Positions 1 through 5,776 of a DNA stretch of 6,444 bases are shown in pieces; within the stretch, counting starts at the first letter, position 1; every line of letters begins with the position of its first letter. Source of the DNA: Prevotella sp. UBA7782 (GTDB taxonomy: Bacteria > Bacteroidota > Bacteroidia > Bacteroidales > Bacteroidaceae); contig DLDC01000010.1 in NCBI GenBank assembly GCA_002480935.1, forward strand, positions 1-6,444. The letters are read 5' to 3'. The translations under genes were made by a program, and so were the position numbers. Below the pieces are notes generated by a model that saw nothing but the letters and a program-made list of their open reading frames with translations, was not told where the DNA came from and did not search any database.

Positions 1-30
1 TGGGTGGGATAGGAATTACACTAAAACTTC

Positions 31-68
31 GTTGCATATCACCTGACAAAGAATAGGTGCGAGGCAAC
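31..68 (-). terminator. Possible stem-loop terminator after the leftward operon
   Basis: Two nested perfect stems are visible: GTTGC (31-35) with GCAAC (64-68), and CACCT (40-44) with AGGTG (55-59). They are separated by a symmetric 4x4 internal loop and closed by a 10-base loop. Read leftward, the structure begins 25 bases after the alkyltransferase-like gene's stop codon and is followed by GAAGTTTTAG, a short T run. Position and shape fit a transcript end, but the T tract is weak and the internal loop makes the hairpin only moderately stable. It could instead be a chance fold or part of an element beyond the left edge. Nothing else is recognisable in bases 1-93. Confidence 0.3.
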
Positions 69-93
69 TCACTATACACCAACCTGAATATGG

Positions 94-411
94 CTATAAA
101 CATTGGTCGTACTGCCATACGAAATGGCGCATGTCTACCTTTCCGTTAGGGCGGAAAGCCACATGCTCGCGGGCAAGCAGTTCATGCTGCGCGGCAAAGA
201 CGGATGACAGACGACCGTCGCTGCCCACCACCCGATGGCAGGGAAGGTTGAGGCTTTGGGGCACATGGGCCAGCACATGCCCTACCTGGCGGGCATGGTT
301 AGGCCAGCCTGCCAATGAGGCCACCACGCCATAGCTGAGCACACGACCCGGAGGAATGGCCCGCACCACATCATAAACGGATTGCCGAAAGGCCTGACTG
401 TCGGGTTTCAT
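94..411 (-). CDS. MGMT/ATL-family protein, single-domain, acceptor-type cysteine present
   Basis: A 105-residue protein equivalent to only the C-terminal DNA-binding domain of O6-alkylguanine-DNA alkyltransferases (the Ada/MGMT fold). Visible parts are the winged helix-turn-helix segment at about residues 19-48, with Ser26-Tyr27 where MGMT has its base-flipping Tyr, Arg41 at the position of the intercalating arginine finger, and the signature LPCHRVV with Cys58-His59-Arg60. Glu82 in LLARE may match the catalytic glutamate. The hinge Asn that precedes the signature in classic MGMT is Val50. The segment VPQSLNLPCHRV matches the spacing of alkyltransferase-like (ATL) proteins, in which Trp usually replaces the Cys. 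Known roles of the family are direct reversal of O6-alkylguanine (MGMT) or flagging it for nucleotide excision repair (ATL); which applies here is unresolved. It starts 15 bases after the channel gene's stop and is probably the last gene of the operon. It is probably cytoplasmic or nucleoid-associated. Confidence 0.88.
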   Translation of the reverse strand: MKPDSQAFRQSVYDVVRAIPPGRVLSYGVVASLAGWPNHARQVGHVLAHVPQSLNLPCHRVVGSDGRLSSVFAAQHELLAREHVAFRPNGKVDMRHFVWQYDQCL

Positions 412-426
412 CGTTCGCTAAGGACA

Positions 427-1596
427 TTACTGCTCAGGATATTGCTGATAGATGGTGAGTCCGAACAACGGGGCAAAACCATAGATGTGCTCCATGATGT
501 CGGCAAGGTCGTGTTCGTAAGCCGTCCACTCCTTATCCTTCACAAAGAAATAAAACTCCAGAGGCAAGCCACACTGCGTGGCCTCCAGCTGCCTCACCAT
601 GAGCGTCATCTTGTTGTTCACCTTGTCGTGCTGTGCCAGGAAACGTTCTATGAACGCACGATAGAGCGACATGTTGATGACGTTAGGCTCTTGCAACATA
701 TCATCGGGCAACAGCTTGCGCTGGCGCAAGGCCGACAGGATGCTCTCATCAGCTACCCTCACGCTGCGAAAGTCGAAATATACGCAGCGTTGCACACGTC
801 GGCCGTCACTCTCCTGCATACCTTTCCAGTTCTGAAACGAGCCGTTGACGAGCGTCAGCGGCGACACGGTCATGATGGTGTTGTCAAACTGGCGCACCTT
901 CACCGTGGTGAGGGTTATATCAGTCACGGTGCCGTTGATGCCGGCCGTACTCACCGTTATCCAGTCGCCCACGTGCAACATGTTGTTACTGGTGAGCCTT
1001 ACACCGGCCACAAGGCCCTCAATGGTATCTTTAAACACCAACATAAGTATGGCCGATGTGGCACCCAGTCCGGCAAAGAGGCTCATAGGATTCTTGCCTA
1101 GCAATATGGCCACCACCACGATGACGGCTATGAAGATGACAAGGATGCGCAGCATGCCCAAGAAGGACTGCAGATATTGCCGGGCATTGGAGCCCCGGTG
1201 CGAGCGGTTCTCCTTTAAACGGTCGATAAAGCCCACTATGAGGCGCACAGAGGCGAGGGTGATATACACGGCGGTAAGCCTGGCTACCATCTCACGCACC
1301 AAGGGATATTGATAGAACACCATGGGCAAGAGCTTCCACACCACAATAGCCGGTACGATGTGGCAAGCCGTTATGAGCAGCTTGCGGTCGAGCGTTTCGT
1401 CATCCCATTGTGTAGGAGTGCGCCGTGTGATATGCATCACAATGGGCACCAGCGTCTTGCGACAGATAAAGTCAGACAGCCAGGCCAGCAAAATGGCCAC
1501 CACGATGAGCAGCACATGCCGCAGTACAGGCACCATAGGACCCGTAACACCCATGAGATTGATGAGATGCTCTACGCTGATTCTAATCTCCTCCAT
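427..1596 (-). CDS. MscS-family mechanosensitive ion channel (YbdG-like layout)
   Basis: A 389-residue inner-membrane protein. Hydrophobic segments lie at about residues 24-41, 75-95, 103-124, 147-166 and 171-199. The last carries the Gly/Ala-rich pore-helix pattern of MscS (SLFAGLGATSAILMLVFKD, residues 172-190), followed by the cytoplasmic beta domain at about 205-260, which opens with the MscS-like stretch LHVGDWITV. A mixed alpha/beta C-terminal domain completes it. Five predicted helices and this length resemble E. coli YbdG/MscM-type channels more than the three-helix MscS. By family, it would open under membrane tension and release solutes during hypo-osmotic shock; gating and conductance cannot be inferred here. 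It starts 24 bases after the PBP4 stop, with an AT-rich leader and no Shine-Dalgarno, as is usual in Bacteroidota. Placement beside a peptidoglycan hydrolase fits a role in wall and turgor homeostasis (inference). Confidence 0.93.
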   Translation of the reverse strand: MEEIRISVEHLINLMGVTGPMVPVLRHVLLIVVAILLAWLSDFICRKTLVPIVMHITRRTPTQWDDETLDRKLLITACHIVPAIVVWKLLPMVFYQYPLVREMVARLTAVYITLASVRLIVGFIDRLKENRSHRGSNARQYLQSFLGMLRILVIFIAVIVVVAILLGKNPMSLFAGLGATSAILMLVFKDTIEGLVAGVRLTSNNMLHVGDWITVSTAGINGTVTDITLTTVKVRQFDNTIMTVSPLTLVNGSFQNWKGMQESDGRRVQRCVYFDFRSVRVADESILSALRQRKLLPDDMLQEPNVINMSLYRAFIERFLAQHDKVNNKMTLMVRQLEATQCGLPLEFYFFVKDKEWTAYEHDLADIMEHIYGFAPLFGLTIYQQYPEQ

Positions 1597-1620
1597 ATAT
1601 ATCTTAATTTGTAAGTTGGT

Positions 1621-2877
1621 CTATCTGCATAATGCCGTGCACACACGGTCTTGGAACAAGCGGGCCTGATAGCTGCCAGGCACGCCCTGATTGATGATGC
1701 TGAAGCACACCACATGGCCATTCTTGGCCGTGAGATAGCCACACAACGAGCGTATGCCCTCTACGGTGCCCGTCTTGGCATGAACATTGCCACGCGTGAG
1801 CGAGCCCTTCATACGACTGTGCAATGACCCGTCTACGCCCGCAATGGGCAGAAGTGGATAGAGAGCATCATAGATAGCTTTGTGCTGATAGGCATAGCGC
1901 AGCAACTTCACCTCAAGTTCAGCACTTACATAATTGTAGAGCGAGAGGCCTGAGCCATCGGCTATATCGTAGTCACCTGCCCTAAGGCCGATGCGGTTGA
2001 TGAGCCTGCCTATCACCCTTCGAGCCGACCGATAGGTGGCACCCGCACCAGCTTCACGATGCGCAATCTGATAGAACACAGCCTCAGCATAGAGATTATC
2101 GCTCACCTTGAGCATCCTACGCATCACCTTGGTGAGGGGATGGGTGCGCACGCAGAGCTGTTTGCTGTCGGCCGGAGCCCGCTTCTCGCCCGTGCCGCCA
2201 CTTATCACGATGCCTCTGTTGCGCAGGGCATCGCGCAGACGATTGGCAAAATCGGCCTTACGCTTATAGAGCAACGGTGAGAGCACGGGGTTGTCATCGT
2301 CCCAGCACCAGCCGTTGCCCAGCCTGTCTTTGTCCTTGAACGACACATCCTCGTATATATTACCCCGTAGGGTGTCGATGCCCAATTCCTTCACAGCATC
2401 TACAAAGTTGTTCAATTCGTCGCTTCCAAACATCGGGTCCATGCCACCCACGCAATAAAGGTCACCGACAAGCGTTCGGGTGGAGTCTGTTTTCTGCCCC
2501 GCATAGCGCAACTCGGTGCGCAGTGAGTAGTCATTTCCAAGAAAGTCGAGCGCCGTAATGGCCGTAACAGCCTTCATAGTAGAAGCCGGACGCAAGCGTT
2601 GCCTCTCGTTGGTGCGATATATGCAGCTGTCGGCCGTCAGGTCCCAAGCCATCACAGCCACCTGCGTAGTTTGAAAGAAGGGGTCGTCAAGCAGTTCGGC
2701 AATGCGCTTCTGCGCAGACTGAGGCCAGGGCAGAGCCAATGCAGGCATGTCGATGGTATCGGTGTCGGTACTGTCGGCAATAACAGAGTCGGCACTAACC
2801 TTCACCGAGTCAATATTTTCTTGAGCTCCTGCCGCAACCGTCAGCAGGAGAAATAACAATATGTGTAGATACTTCAT
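1621..2877 (-). CDS. dacB: PBP4-family D-alanyl-D-alanine carboxypeptidase/endopeptidase, compact form
   Basis: A 418-residue exported class C penicillin-binding protein (peptidase family S13). The N-terminus MKYLHILLFLLLTVAAGAQ is a type I signal peptide with probable cleavage after Ala-Gly-Ala, followed by an acidic Ser/Thr/Asp-rich linker to about residue 45. All three penicillin-binding motifs are present: SxxK at Ser99-Lys102 (STMK), SxN at Ser259-Asn261 (SDN) and KTG at Lys368-Gly370. The family stretch DGSGLS is at 307-312. By family it removes terminal D-Ala from pentapeptides and cleaves DD cross-links in the periplasm. The SxN to KTG distance (109) resembles E. coli PBP4, but SxxK to SxN (160) is about 80 residues shorter than I recall for that enzyme, so the inserted domains II/III appear reduced. 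Its ATG overlaps the stop of the upstream PH-domain gene (ATGA), suggesting translational coupling; the channel gene follows 24 bases later. Confidence 0.93.
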   Translation of the reverse strand: MKYLHILLFLLLTVAAGAQENIDSVKVSADSVIADSTDTDTIDMPALALPWPQSAQKRIAELLDDPFFQTTQVAVMAWDLTADSCIYRTNERQRLRPASTMKAVTAITALDFLGNDYSLRTELRYAGQKTDSTRTLVGDLYCVGGMDPMFGSDELNNFVDAVKELGIDTLRGNIYEDVSFKDKDRLGNGWCWDDDNPVLSPLLYKRKADFANRLRDALRNRGIVISGGTGEKRAPADSKQLCVRTHPLTKVMRRMLKVSDNLYAEAVFYQIAHREAGAGATYRSARRVIGRLINRIGLRAGDYDIADGSGLSLYNYVSAELEVKLLRYAYQHKAIYDALYPLLPIAGVDGSLHSRMKGSLTRGNVHAKTGTVEGIRSLCGYLTAKNGHVVCFSIINQGVPGSYQARLFQDRVCTALCR

Positions 2878-3260
2878 AACCGTTTTTTGATTTCGCGCAC
2901 AAAGCCTTCTTCATCGACGGGGCTTACAGCCAACATGCGGTGGGCTGCATAAGTGATGAGGATGAAATGGCCGAGCCTGAACGCTGTGGGCACTCGCCGA
3001 ATGCTGATGATATCTGTGAGCCTCACCCGTTTCACTCCCCCAAAGCGTCCGTAACTGCACACGAGCCAGCCATCGGGCGTTATGCAATAAGTGGTGTGAA
3101 TGATGCGCTCTATGCTAACAAATGTCATAAACATGCAGAACAAGCCGATATAAACGCTATAGCCCGTGCGCCCCCAAAGAAAATAAAGTGAGAGGGCAGC
3201 AAAGATTATCACGCCACACACCTCACCTACAGACACTTTGTGCGTAAACATTCTGTTCAT
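2874..3260 (-). CDS. Two-helix membrane protein with bacterial PH-like domain (bPH_4/DUF1200 type)
   Basis: A 128-residue protein with two hydrophobic helices at about residues 12-30 and 34-53. A cytoplasmic beta-rich domain of about 56-128 follows, ending in an amphipathic basic helix (EEGFVREIKKRL). The order YxIT...GWLVCSYG...VRLTDIISIRRV...ILITY...LAVSPVDEEGFVREI fits the short bacterial PH-like family bPH_4 (formerly DUF1200): a strand carrying the start of the domain, an 'L-x-D-I-x-S-I-R' strand, then 'I-S-P-x-D-x-x-x-F' before the last helix. Molecular function is unknown for this family, so none is assigned. It opens the leftward operon, and its TGA overlaps the ATG of the PBP4 gene. 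The start is uncertain: the -7 box at 3268-3275 lies so close that an ATG at 3260 would give a leader of only a few bases, while the ATG at 3251 (Met4) would give about 13 and would not disturb either helix. Confidence 0.82.
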   Translation of the reverse strand: MNRMFTHKVSVGEVCGVIIFAALSLYFLWGRTGYSVYIGLFCMFMTFVSIERIIHTTYCITPDGWLVCSYGRFGGVKRVRLTDIISIRRVPTAFRLGHFILITYAAHRMLAVSPVDEEGFVREIKKRL

Positions 3261-3267
3261 AACGGTG

Positions 3268-3275
3268 CAAAATTA
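3268..3275 (-). promoter_or_regulatory. Leftward -7 promoter box of the PH-domain/dacB/channel/ATL operon
   Basis: Read on the minus strand this is TAATTTTG, an exact match to the Bacteroidota primary-sigma -7 consensus TAnnTTTG. The expected transcription start is about 4-7 bases downstream, near 3261-3264, immediately before the annotated ATG at 3260. I cannot find a good TTTG -33 box at the usual 19-21 base spacing (around 3295-3299). It is the mirror image of the rightward box at 3318-3325. Confidence 0.55.
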
Positions 3276-3317
3276 CAAAAAAATAATCGGAAAAGTCGTT
3301 TTCTTACATTATTTTAC

Positions 3318-3325
3318 TACTTTTG
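3318..3325 (+). promoter_or_regulatory. Rightward -7 promoter box of nadB
   Basis: TACTTTTG is an exact match to the Bacteroidota -7 consensus TAnnTTTG. The expected transcription start is near 3329-3332, giving nadB a leader of about 16-19 bases before the ATG at 3348. No convincing TTTG -33 box is seen at 3294-3298. The leader contains a minimal ATG-CAA-TAA (3334-3342) that ends five bases before the nadB start. Confidence 0.6.
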
Positions 3326-3347
3326 CACAAACTATGCAATAACCATT

Positions 3348-4937
3348 ATGGTATATAAATACGATTTTCTAATCATCGGCGCCGGTGTAGCCGGCATGAG
3401 CTATGCACTGAAGATAGCACGTGCGCATAAGGGAAAGATATGCCTGATATGCAAAACCACACTGGATGAAGCCAACACACGCTTCGCCCAAGGAGGCGTG
3501 GCATCAGTAACAAACCTACTTGTAGACAACTTCGAGAAGCACATTGAAGACACCATGATAGCGGGCGACTACATCAGCGACCGCAGAGCTGTTGAGCAGG
3601 TGGTGCGCAATGCGCCGGCCCAGATAAAAGAACTGGTGAGCTGGGGCGTGAACTTTGACAAGAAAGACGACGGCACCTATGACCTGCACCGTGAGGGTGG
3701 ACACTCTGAGTTTCGCATCCTGCACCACGCAGACGATACCGGAGCGGAGATACAGCGCGGACTGATGGCCGCAGTGAGAGCCAATCCCGACATAGAGATA
3801 AAAGAGAACCACTTTGCCGTGGAAATCATCACACAGCACCATCTGGGCATGGAGGTGACAAGGCGGACACCGGACATAGAATGCTATGGAGCCTACGTGC
3901 TGAACCCCGAGACACAAAAGGTTGACACATACCTCAGCAAAATAACGCTGATGTGCACCGGCGGATGCGGCGCTGTTTATCAAACGACAACCAACCCCAT
4001 CATTGCCACGGGCGACGGAGAGGCTATGGTGTATCGCGCCAAAGGCACAGTGAAGGACATGGAGTTTGTGCAGTTCCACCCCACCTCACTCTATCATCCC
4101 GGTGAGACCCACCCCGCCTACCTCATCACAGAGGCTATGAGAGGATATGGGGGCGTGCTGAAGTTGCCAGACGGCACCACCTTCATGGAAAAATACGACC
4201 CCAGACTGTCGCTGGCACCACGCGACATCGTGGCAAGAGCCATAGACAAGGAGATGAAGATACACGGGCTTAACCATGTCTACCTTGACGTGACGCATAA
4301 GAACGCCGAAGAAACAAAGCATCACTTCCCCAATATCTATCAGAAGTGCCTGTCGATTGGCATCGACATCACAAAGGAGATGATACCCGTGCGTCCAGCG
4401 GCCCATTATATGTGCGGCGGCATAAAGGTTGACCTGAACGGCGAATCGAGCATACACAGGCTATACGCCATTGGCGAATGTTCGTGCACCGGACTGCACG
4501 GAGGCAACCGACTGGCCAGCAACTCACTCATCGAGGCCGTGGTATATGCCGACGCTGCCGCCAAGCACTCGCTGCAAATGGTTGACAGCTACTCGTTCAA
4601 CGACAAGATACCCGAATGGAACGATGAGGGAACCATGACCAACGAGGAGAAGGTGCTCATCACACAGAGCGTGAAAGAGGTGGGTGAGATTATGAGCAAC
4701 TACGTGGGCATAGTGCGGTCAGACCTCAGACTAAAGCGCGCGTGGGACCGTCTCGACCTGCTGTACGAAGAAACAGAGGCTCTCTTTAAGCGCGTCAAAG
4801 CTACAAGAGATATATGCGAGCTGCGCAACATGATAAACGTGGGCTATCTCATCACACGTCAGGCCATAGAGCGCAAGGAGAGTCGTGGGCTGCACTACAC
4901 CATAGATTATCCGGTGCACGCTTATGACAAGAAATAA
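3348..4937 (+). CDS. nadB: L-aspartate oxidase (NadB)
   Basis: A 529-residue flavoenzyme that oxidises L-aspartate to iminoaspartate, the first step of de novo NAD synthesis; quinolinate synthase NadA uses the product. The FAD-binding GxGxxG is at residues 11-16 (GAGVAG), and the EGGHSEFRILHHAD signature covers about 116-129. Residues matching the E. coli catalytic set are Glu116, His244 (VQFHPTSLY), Arg292 (LAPRDIVARAI), His353 (PAAHYMCGG) and Arg388 (GLHGGNRLASNS). A helical C-terminal domain follows from about 430. Length is normal for the family. The frame is open back to an ATG at 3240, but that extension would cross the promoter and the neighbouring gene's start; MVYKYDFLIIGAG at 3348 is the natural N-terminus. 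No nadA or nadC lies in the window, and the gene appears monocistronic between its own promoter and the hairpin at 4972. It is cytoplasmic. Confidence 0.97.
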   Translation: MVYKYDFLIIGAGVAGMSYALKIARAHKGKICLICKTTLDEANTRFAQGGVASVTNLLVDNFEKHIEDTMIAGDYISDRRAVEQVVRNAPAQIKELVSWGVNFDKKDDGTYDLHREGGHSEFRILHHADDTGAEIQRGLMAAVRANPDIEIKENHFAVEIITQHHLGMEVTRRTPDIECYGAYVLNPETQKVDTYLSKITLMCTGGCGAVYQTTTNPIIATGDGEAMVYRAKGTVKDMEFVQFHPTSLYHPGETHPAYLITEAMRGYGGVLKLPDGTTFMEKYDPRLSLAPRDIVARAIDKEMKIHGLNHVYLDVTHKNAEETKHHFPNIYQKCLSIGIDITKEMIPVRPAAHYMCGGIKVDLNGESSIHRLYAIGECSCTGLHGGNRLASNSLIEAVVYADAAAKHSLQMVDSYSFNDKIPEWNDEGTMTNEEKVLITQSVKEVGEIMSNYVGIVRSDLRLKRAWDRLDLLYEETEALFKRVKATRDICELRNMINVGYLITRQAIERKESRGLHYTIDYPVHAYDKK

Positions 4938-4971
4938 ACATTGGCAGGCCAAAAGCCTCAGACTATCAGTA

Positions 4972-5010
4972 AGAGCCGCTAAGCCCCTTCAGGCATGGCG
5001 GCTCTCTTCT
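4972..5010 (+). terminator. Hairpin terminator after nadB
   Basis: AGAGCCGC (4972-4979) pairs perfectly with GCGGCTCT (4998-5005) around an 18-base loop that can itself form a small GCC/GGC stem. It is followed by a pyrimidine tract with interrupted T runs, cttcttattctttctcc. It begins 34 bases after the nadB stop. The 8-bp GC-rich stem is convincing; the broken T tract makes termination efficiency uncertain. Confidence 0.65.
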
Positions 5011-5025
5011 TATTCTTTCTCCTAT

Positions 5026-5095
5026 TATTATATAATACGCAAAAACAAAAAGCCGCGTACAATAATACTTTTTTGCTAACGTTATAAAGAAAAAG
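5026..5095 (+). promoter_or_regulatory. Probable promoter/leader region of ruvA-sprA
   Basis: This AT-rich stretch lies between the nadB terminator and ruvA. It holds a near match to the -7 consensus, TACTTTTTTG at 5066-5075 (TAnnTTTT, with the G two bases late). It also has a 12-bp perfect palindrome TATTATATAATA (5026-5037), TACGC/GCGTA arms at 5036-5040 and 5055-5059, and an 8-bp palindrome TAACGTTA (5077-5084) flanked by CTTTTT (5068-5073) and AAAAAG (5090-5095). Transcription of ruvA must begin somewhere after the terminator, but no single element here is a clean promoter, so the box at 5066 is only the best candidate. Confidence 0.35.
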
Positions 5096-5119
5096 GCATA
5101 TAAGCTATCAGCTAACATC

Positions 5120-5737
5120 ATGATTGAATATATCAAGGGAGAACTCACAGCGCTCATTCCGACCATGGCTGTAGTAGAAGCAGCAGGCGTGGGCTATGCG
5201 CTCAACATTTCTCTTAACACCTATACAACAATACAAGGCAAGAAAGAAGTAAAGCTCTTTGTTCATGAAGTGTTGTCGGCAGGAGGAAGAGACGACTCTT
5301 TCACACTGTTTGGTTTCGCTTCCATGCAGGAGCGTGAGCTATACAGAATGCTCATCACCGTGAGCGGAGTGGGCTCTAACACGGCCAGGATGATTCTATC
5401 TTCACTCTCACCTTCTGAGCTGTGCAACGTCATAGCCAATGGCGACGAGCGTATGCTGAAGACGGTGAAAGGCATAGGCCTGCGCACAGCGCAACGCATC
5501 ATCGTGGACTTAAAGGACAAAATAATGAATAGTGGTATAGCTGATGAGTTGCACGTAGCCTCAACAAGCAGCAGCACAAACGTCAACACTGCCGTGAAAG
5601 ACGAGGCCGTGAGCGCCCTGACCATGCTAGGCTTCTCGCCCGCTCCTTCTGCCAAGGTGGTGACAGCCATACTCACCGAGCAACCCACCTTGGCCGTTGA
5701 ACAAGTGGTGAAACAAGCCTTGAAAATGATAAAATAA
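5120..5737 (+). CDS. ruvA: Holliday junction branch migration protein RuvA
   Basis: A 205-residue DNA-binding subunit of the RuvAB complex, which recognises four-way junctions and positions the RuvB motor during recombinational repair. The N-terminal OB-fold domain is residues 1 to about 63 (MIEYIKGELT... is the classic start). Tandem helix-hairpin-helix motifs follow at about 81-90 (VSGVGSNTAR) and 116-126 (VKGIGLRTAQR). A Ser/Thr-rich flexible linker covers about 147-157, and the RuvB-contacting domain III about 158-205, with DEAVSALTMLGF. Length is typical. No ruvB or ruvC is in the window, as is common in Bacteroidota. The next gene, sprA, is on the same strand and even in the same frame, separated only by TAA and a short gap, so the two may be co-transcribed. 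Confidence 0.97.
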   Translation: MIEYIKGELTALIPTMAVVEAAGVGYALNISLNTYTTIQGKKEVKLFVHEVLSAGGRDDSFTLFGFASMQERELYRMLITVSGVGSNTARMILSSLSPSELCNVIANGDERMLKTVKGIGLRTAQRIIVDLKDKIMNSGIADELHVASTSSSTNVNTAVKDEAVSALTMLGFSPAPSAKVVTAILTEQPTLAVEQVVKQALKMIK

Positions 5738-5776
5738 ACTTCCCATTTACCTGGATACAGAAAGAGAAGACATAAT

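Larger units (their letters stand above)
3265..3328. repeat. 64-bp imperfect palindrome spanning the divergent promoters
   Basis: The outer arms GTGCAAAA (3265-3272) and TTTTGCAC (3321-3328) are perfect inverted repeats. An inner dyad GAAAA (3290-3294) / TTTTC (3299-3303) has the same centre, 3296.5, and a nearly co-centred pair AAAATAAT (3280-3287) / ATTATTTT (3308-3315) lies between. Folding base by base about that centre gives 21 complementary pairs out of 32. Most of it lies upstream of both predicted transcription starts, so it would act as DNA rather than as an RNA hairpin. AT richness inflates the inner matches; the GC-containing outer arms are the stronger signal. Confidence 0.6.

Noticed and set aside
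1..93. Possible end of another gene at the left edge
   Set aside because: Neither strand gives a recognisable protein or RNA gene in this short piece; only the stem-loop at 31-68 stands out.
382..1101. A 239-codon open frame on the plus strand opposite the channel gene
   Set aside because: It lies antisense to a clearly conserved MscS protein, has no recognisable domain, and is His/Arg-rich as expected from reverse-complement reading of that gene.
3240..3347. N-terminal extension of nadB to the ATG at 3240
   Set aside because: It would place coding sequence across both -7 boxes and the start of the divergent gene, and the added 36 residues do not resemble NadB, whose FAD motif begins right after the ATG at 3348.
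3516..4079. A 187-codon minus-strand frame inside nadB
   Set aside because: NadB is intact with all catalytic residues; this frame has no independent signal.
4946..4958. Short AGGC/GCCT stem just after the nadB stop
   Set aside because: Only four pairs; the hairpin at 4972-5005 is far stronger and explains termination.
5031..5036. TATAAT, a textbook sigma-70 -10 box, upstream of ruvA
   Set aside because: The Bacteroidota primary sigma factor uses TAnnTTTG rather than TATAAT, there is no TTGACA at proper spacing, and the match sits inside an AT palindrome in T/A-rich DNA.
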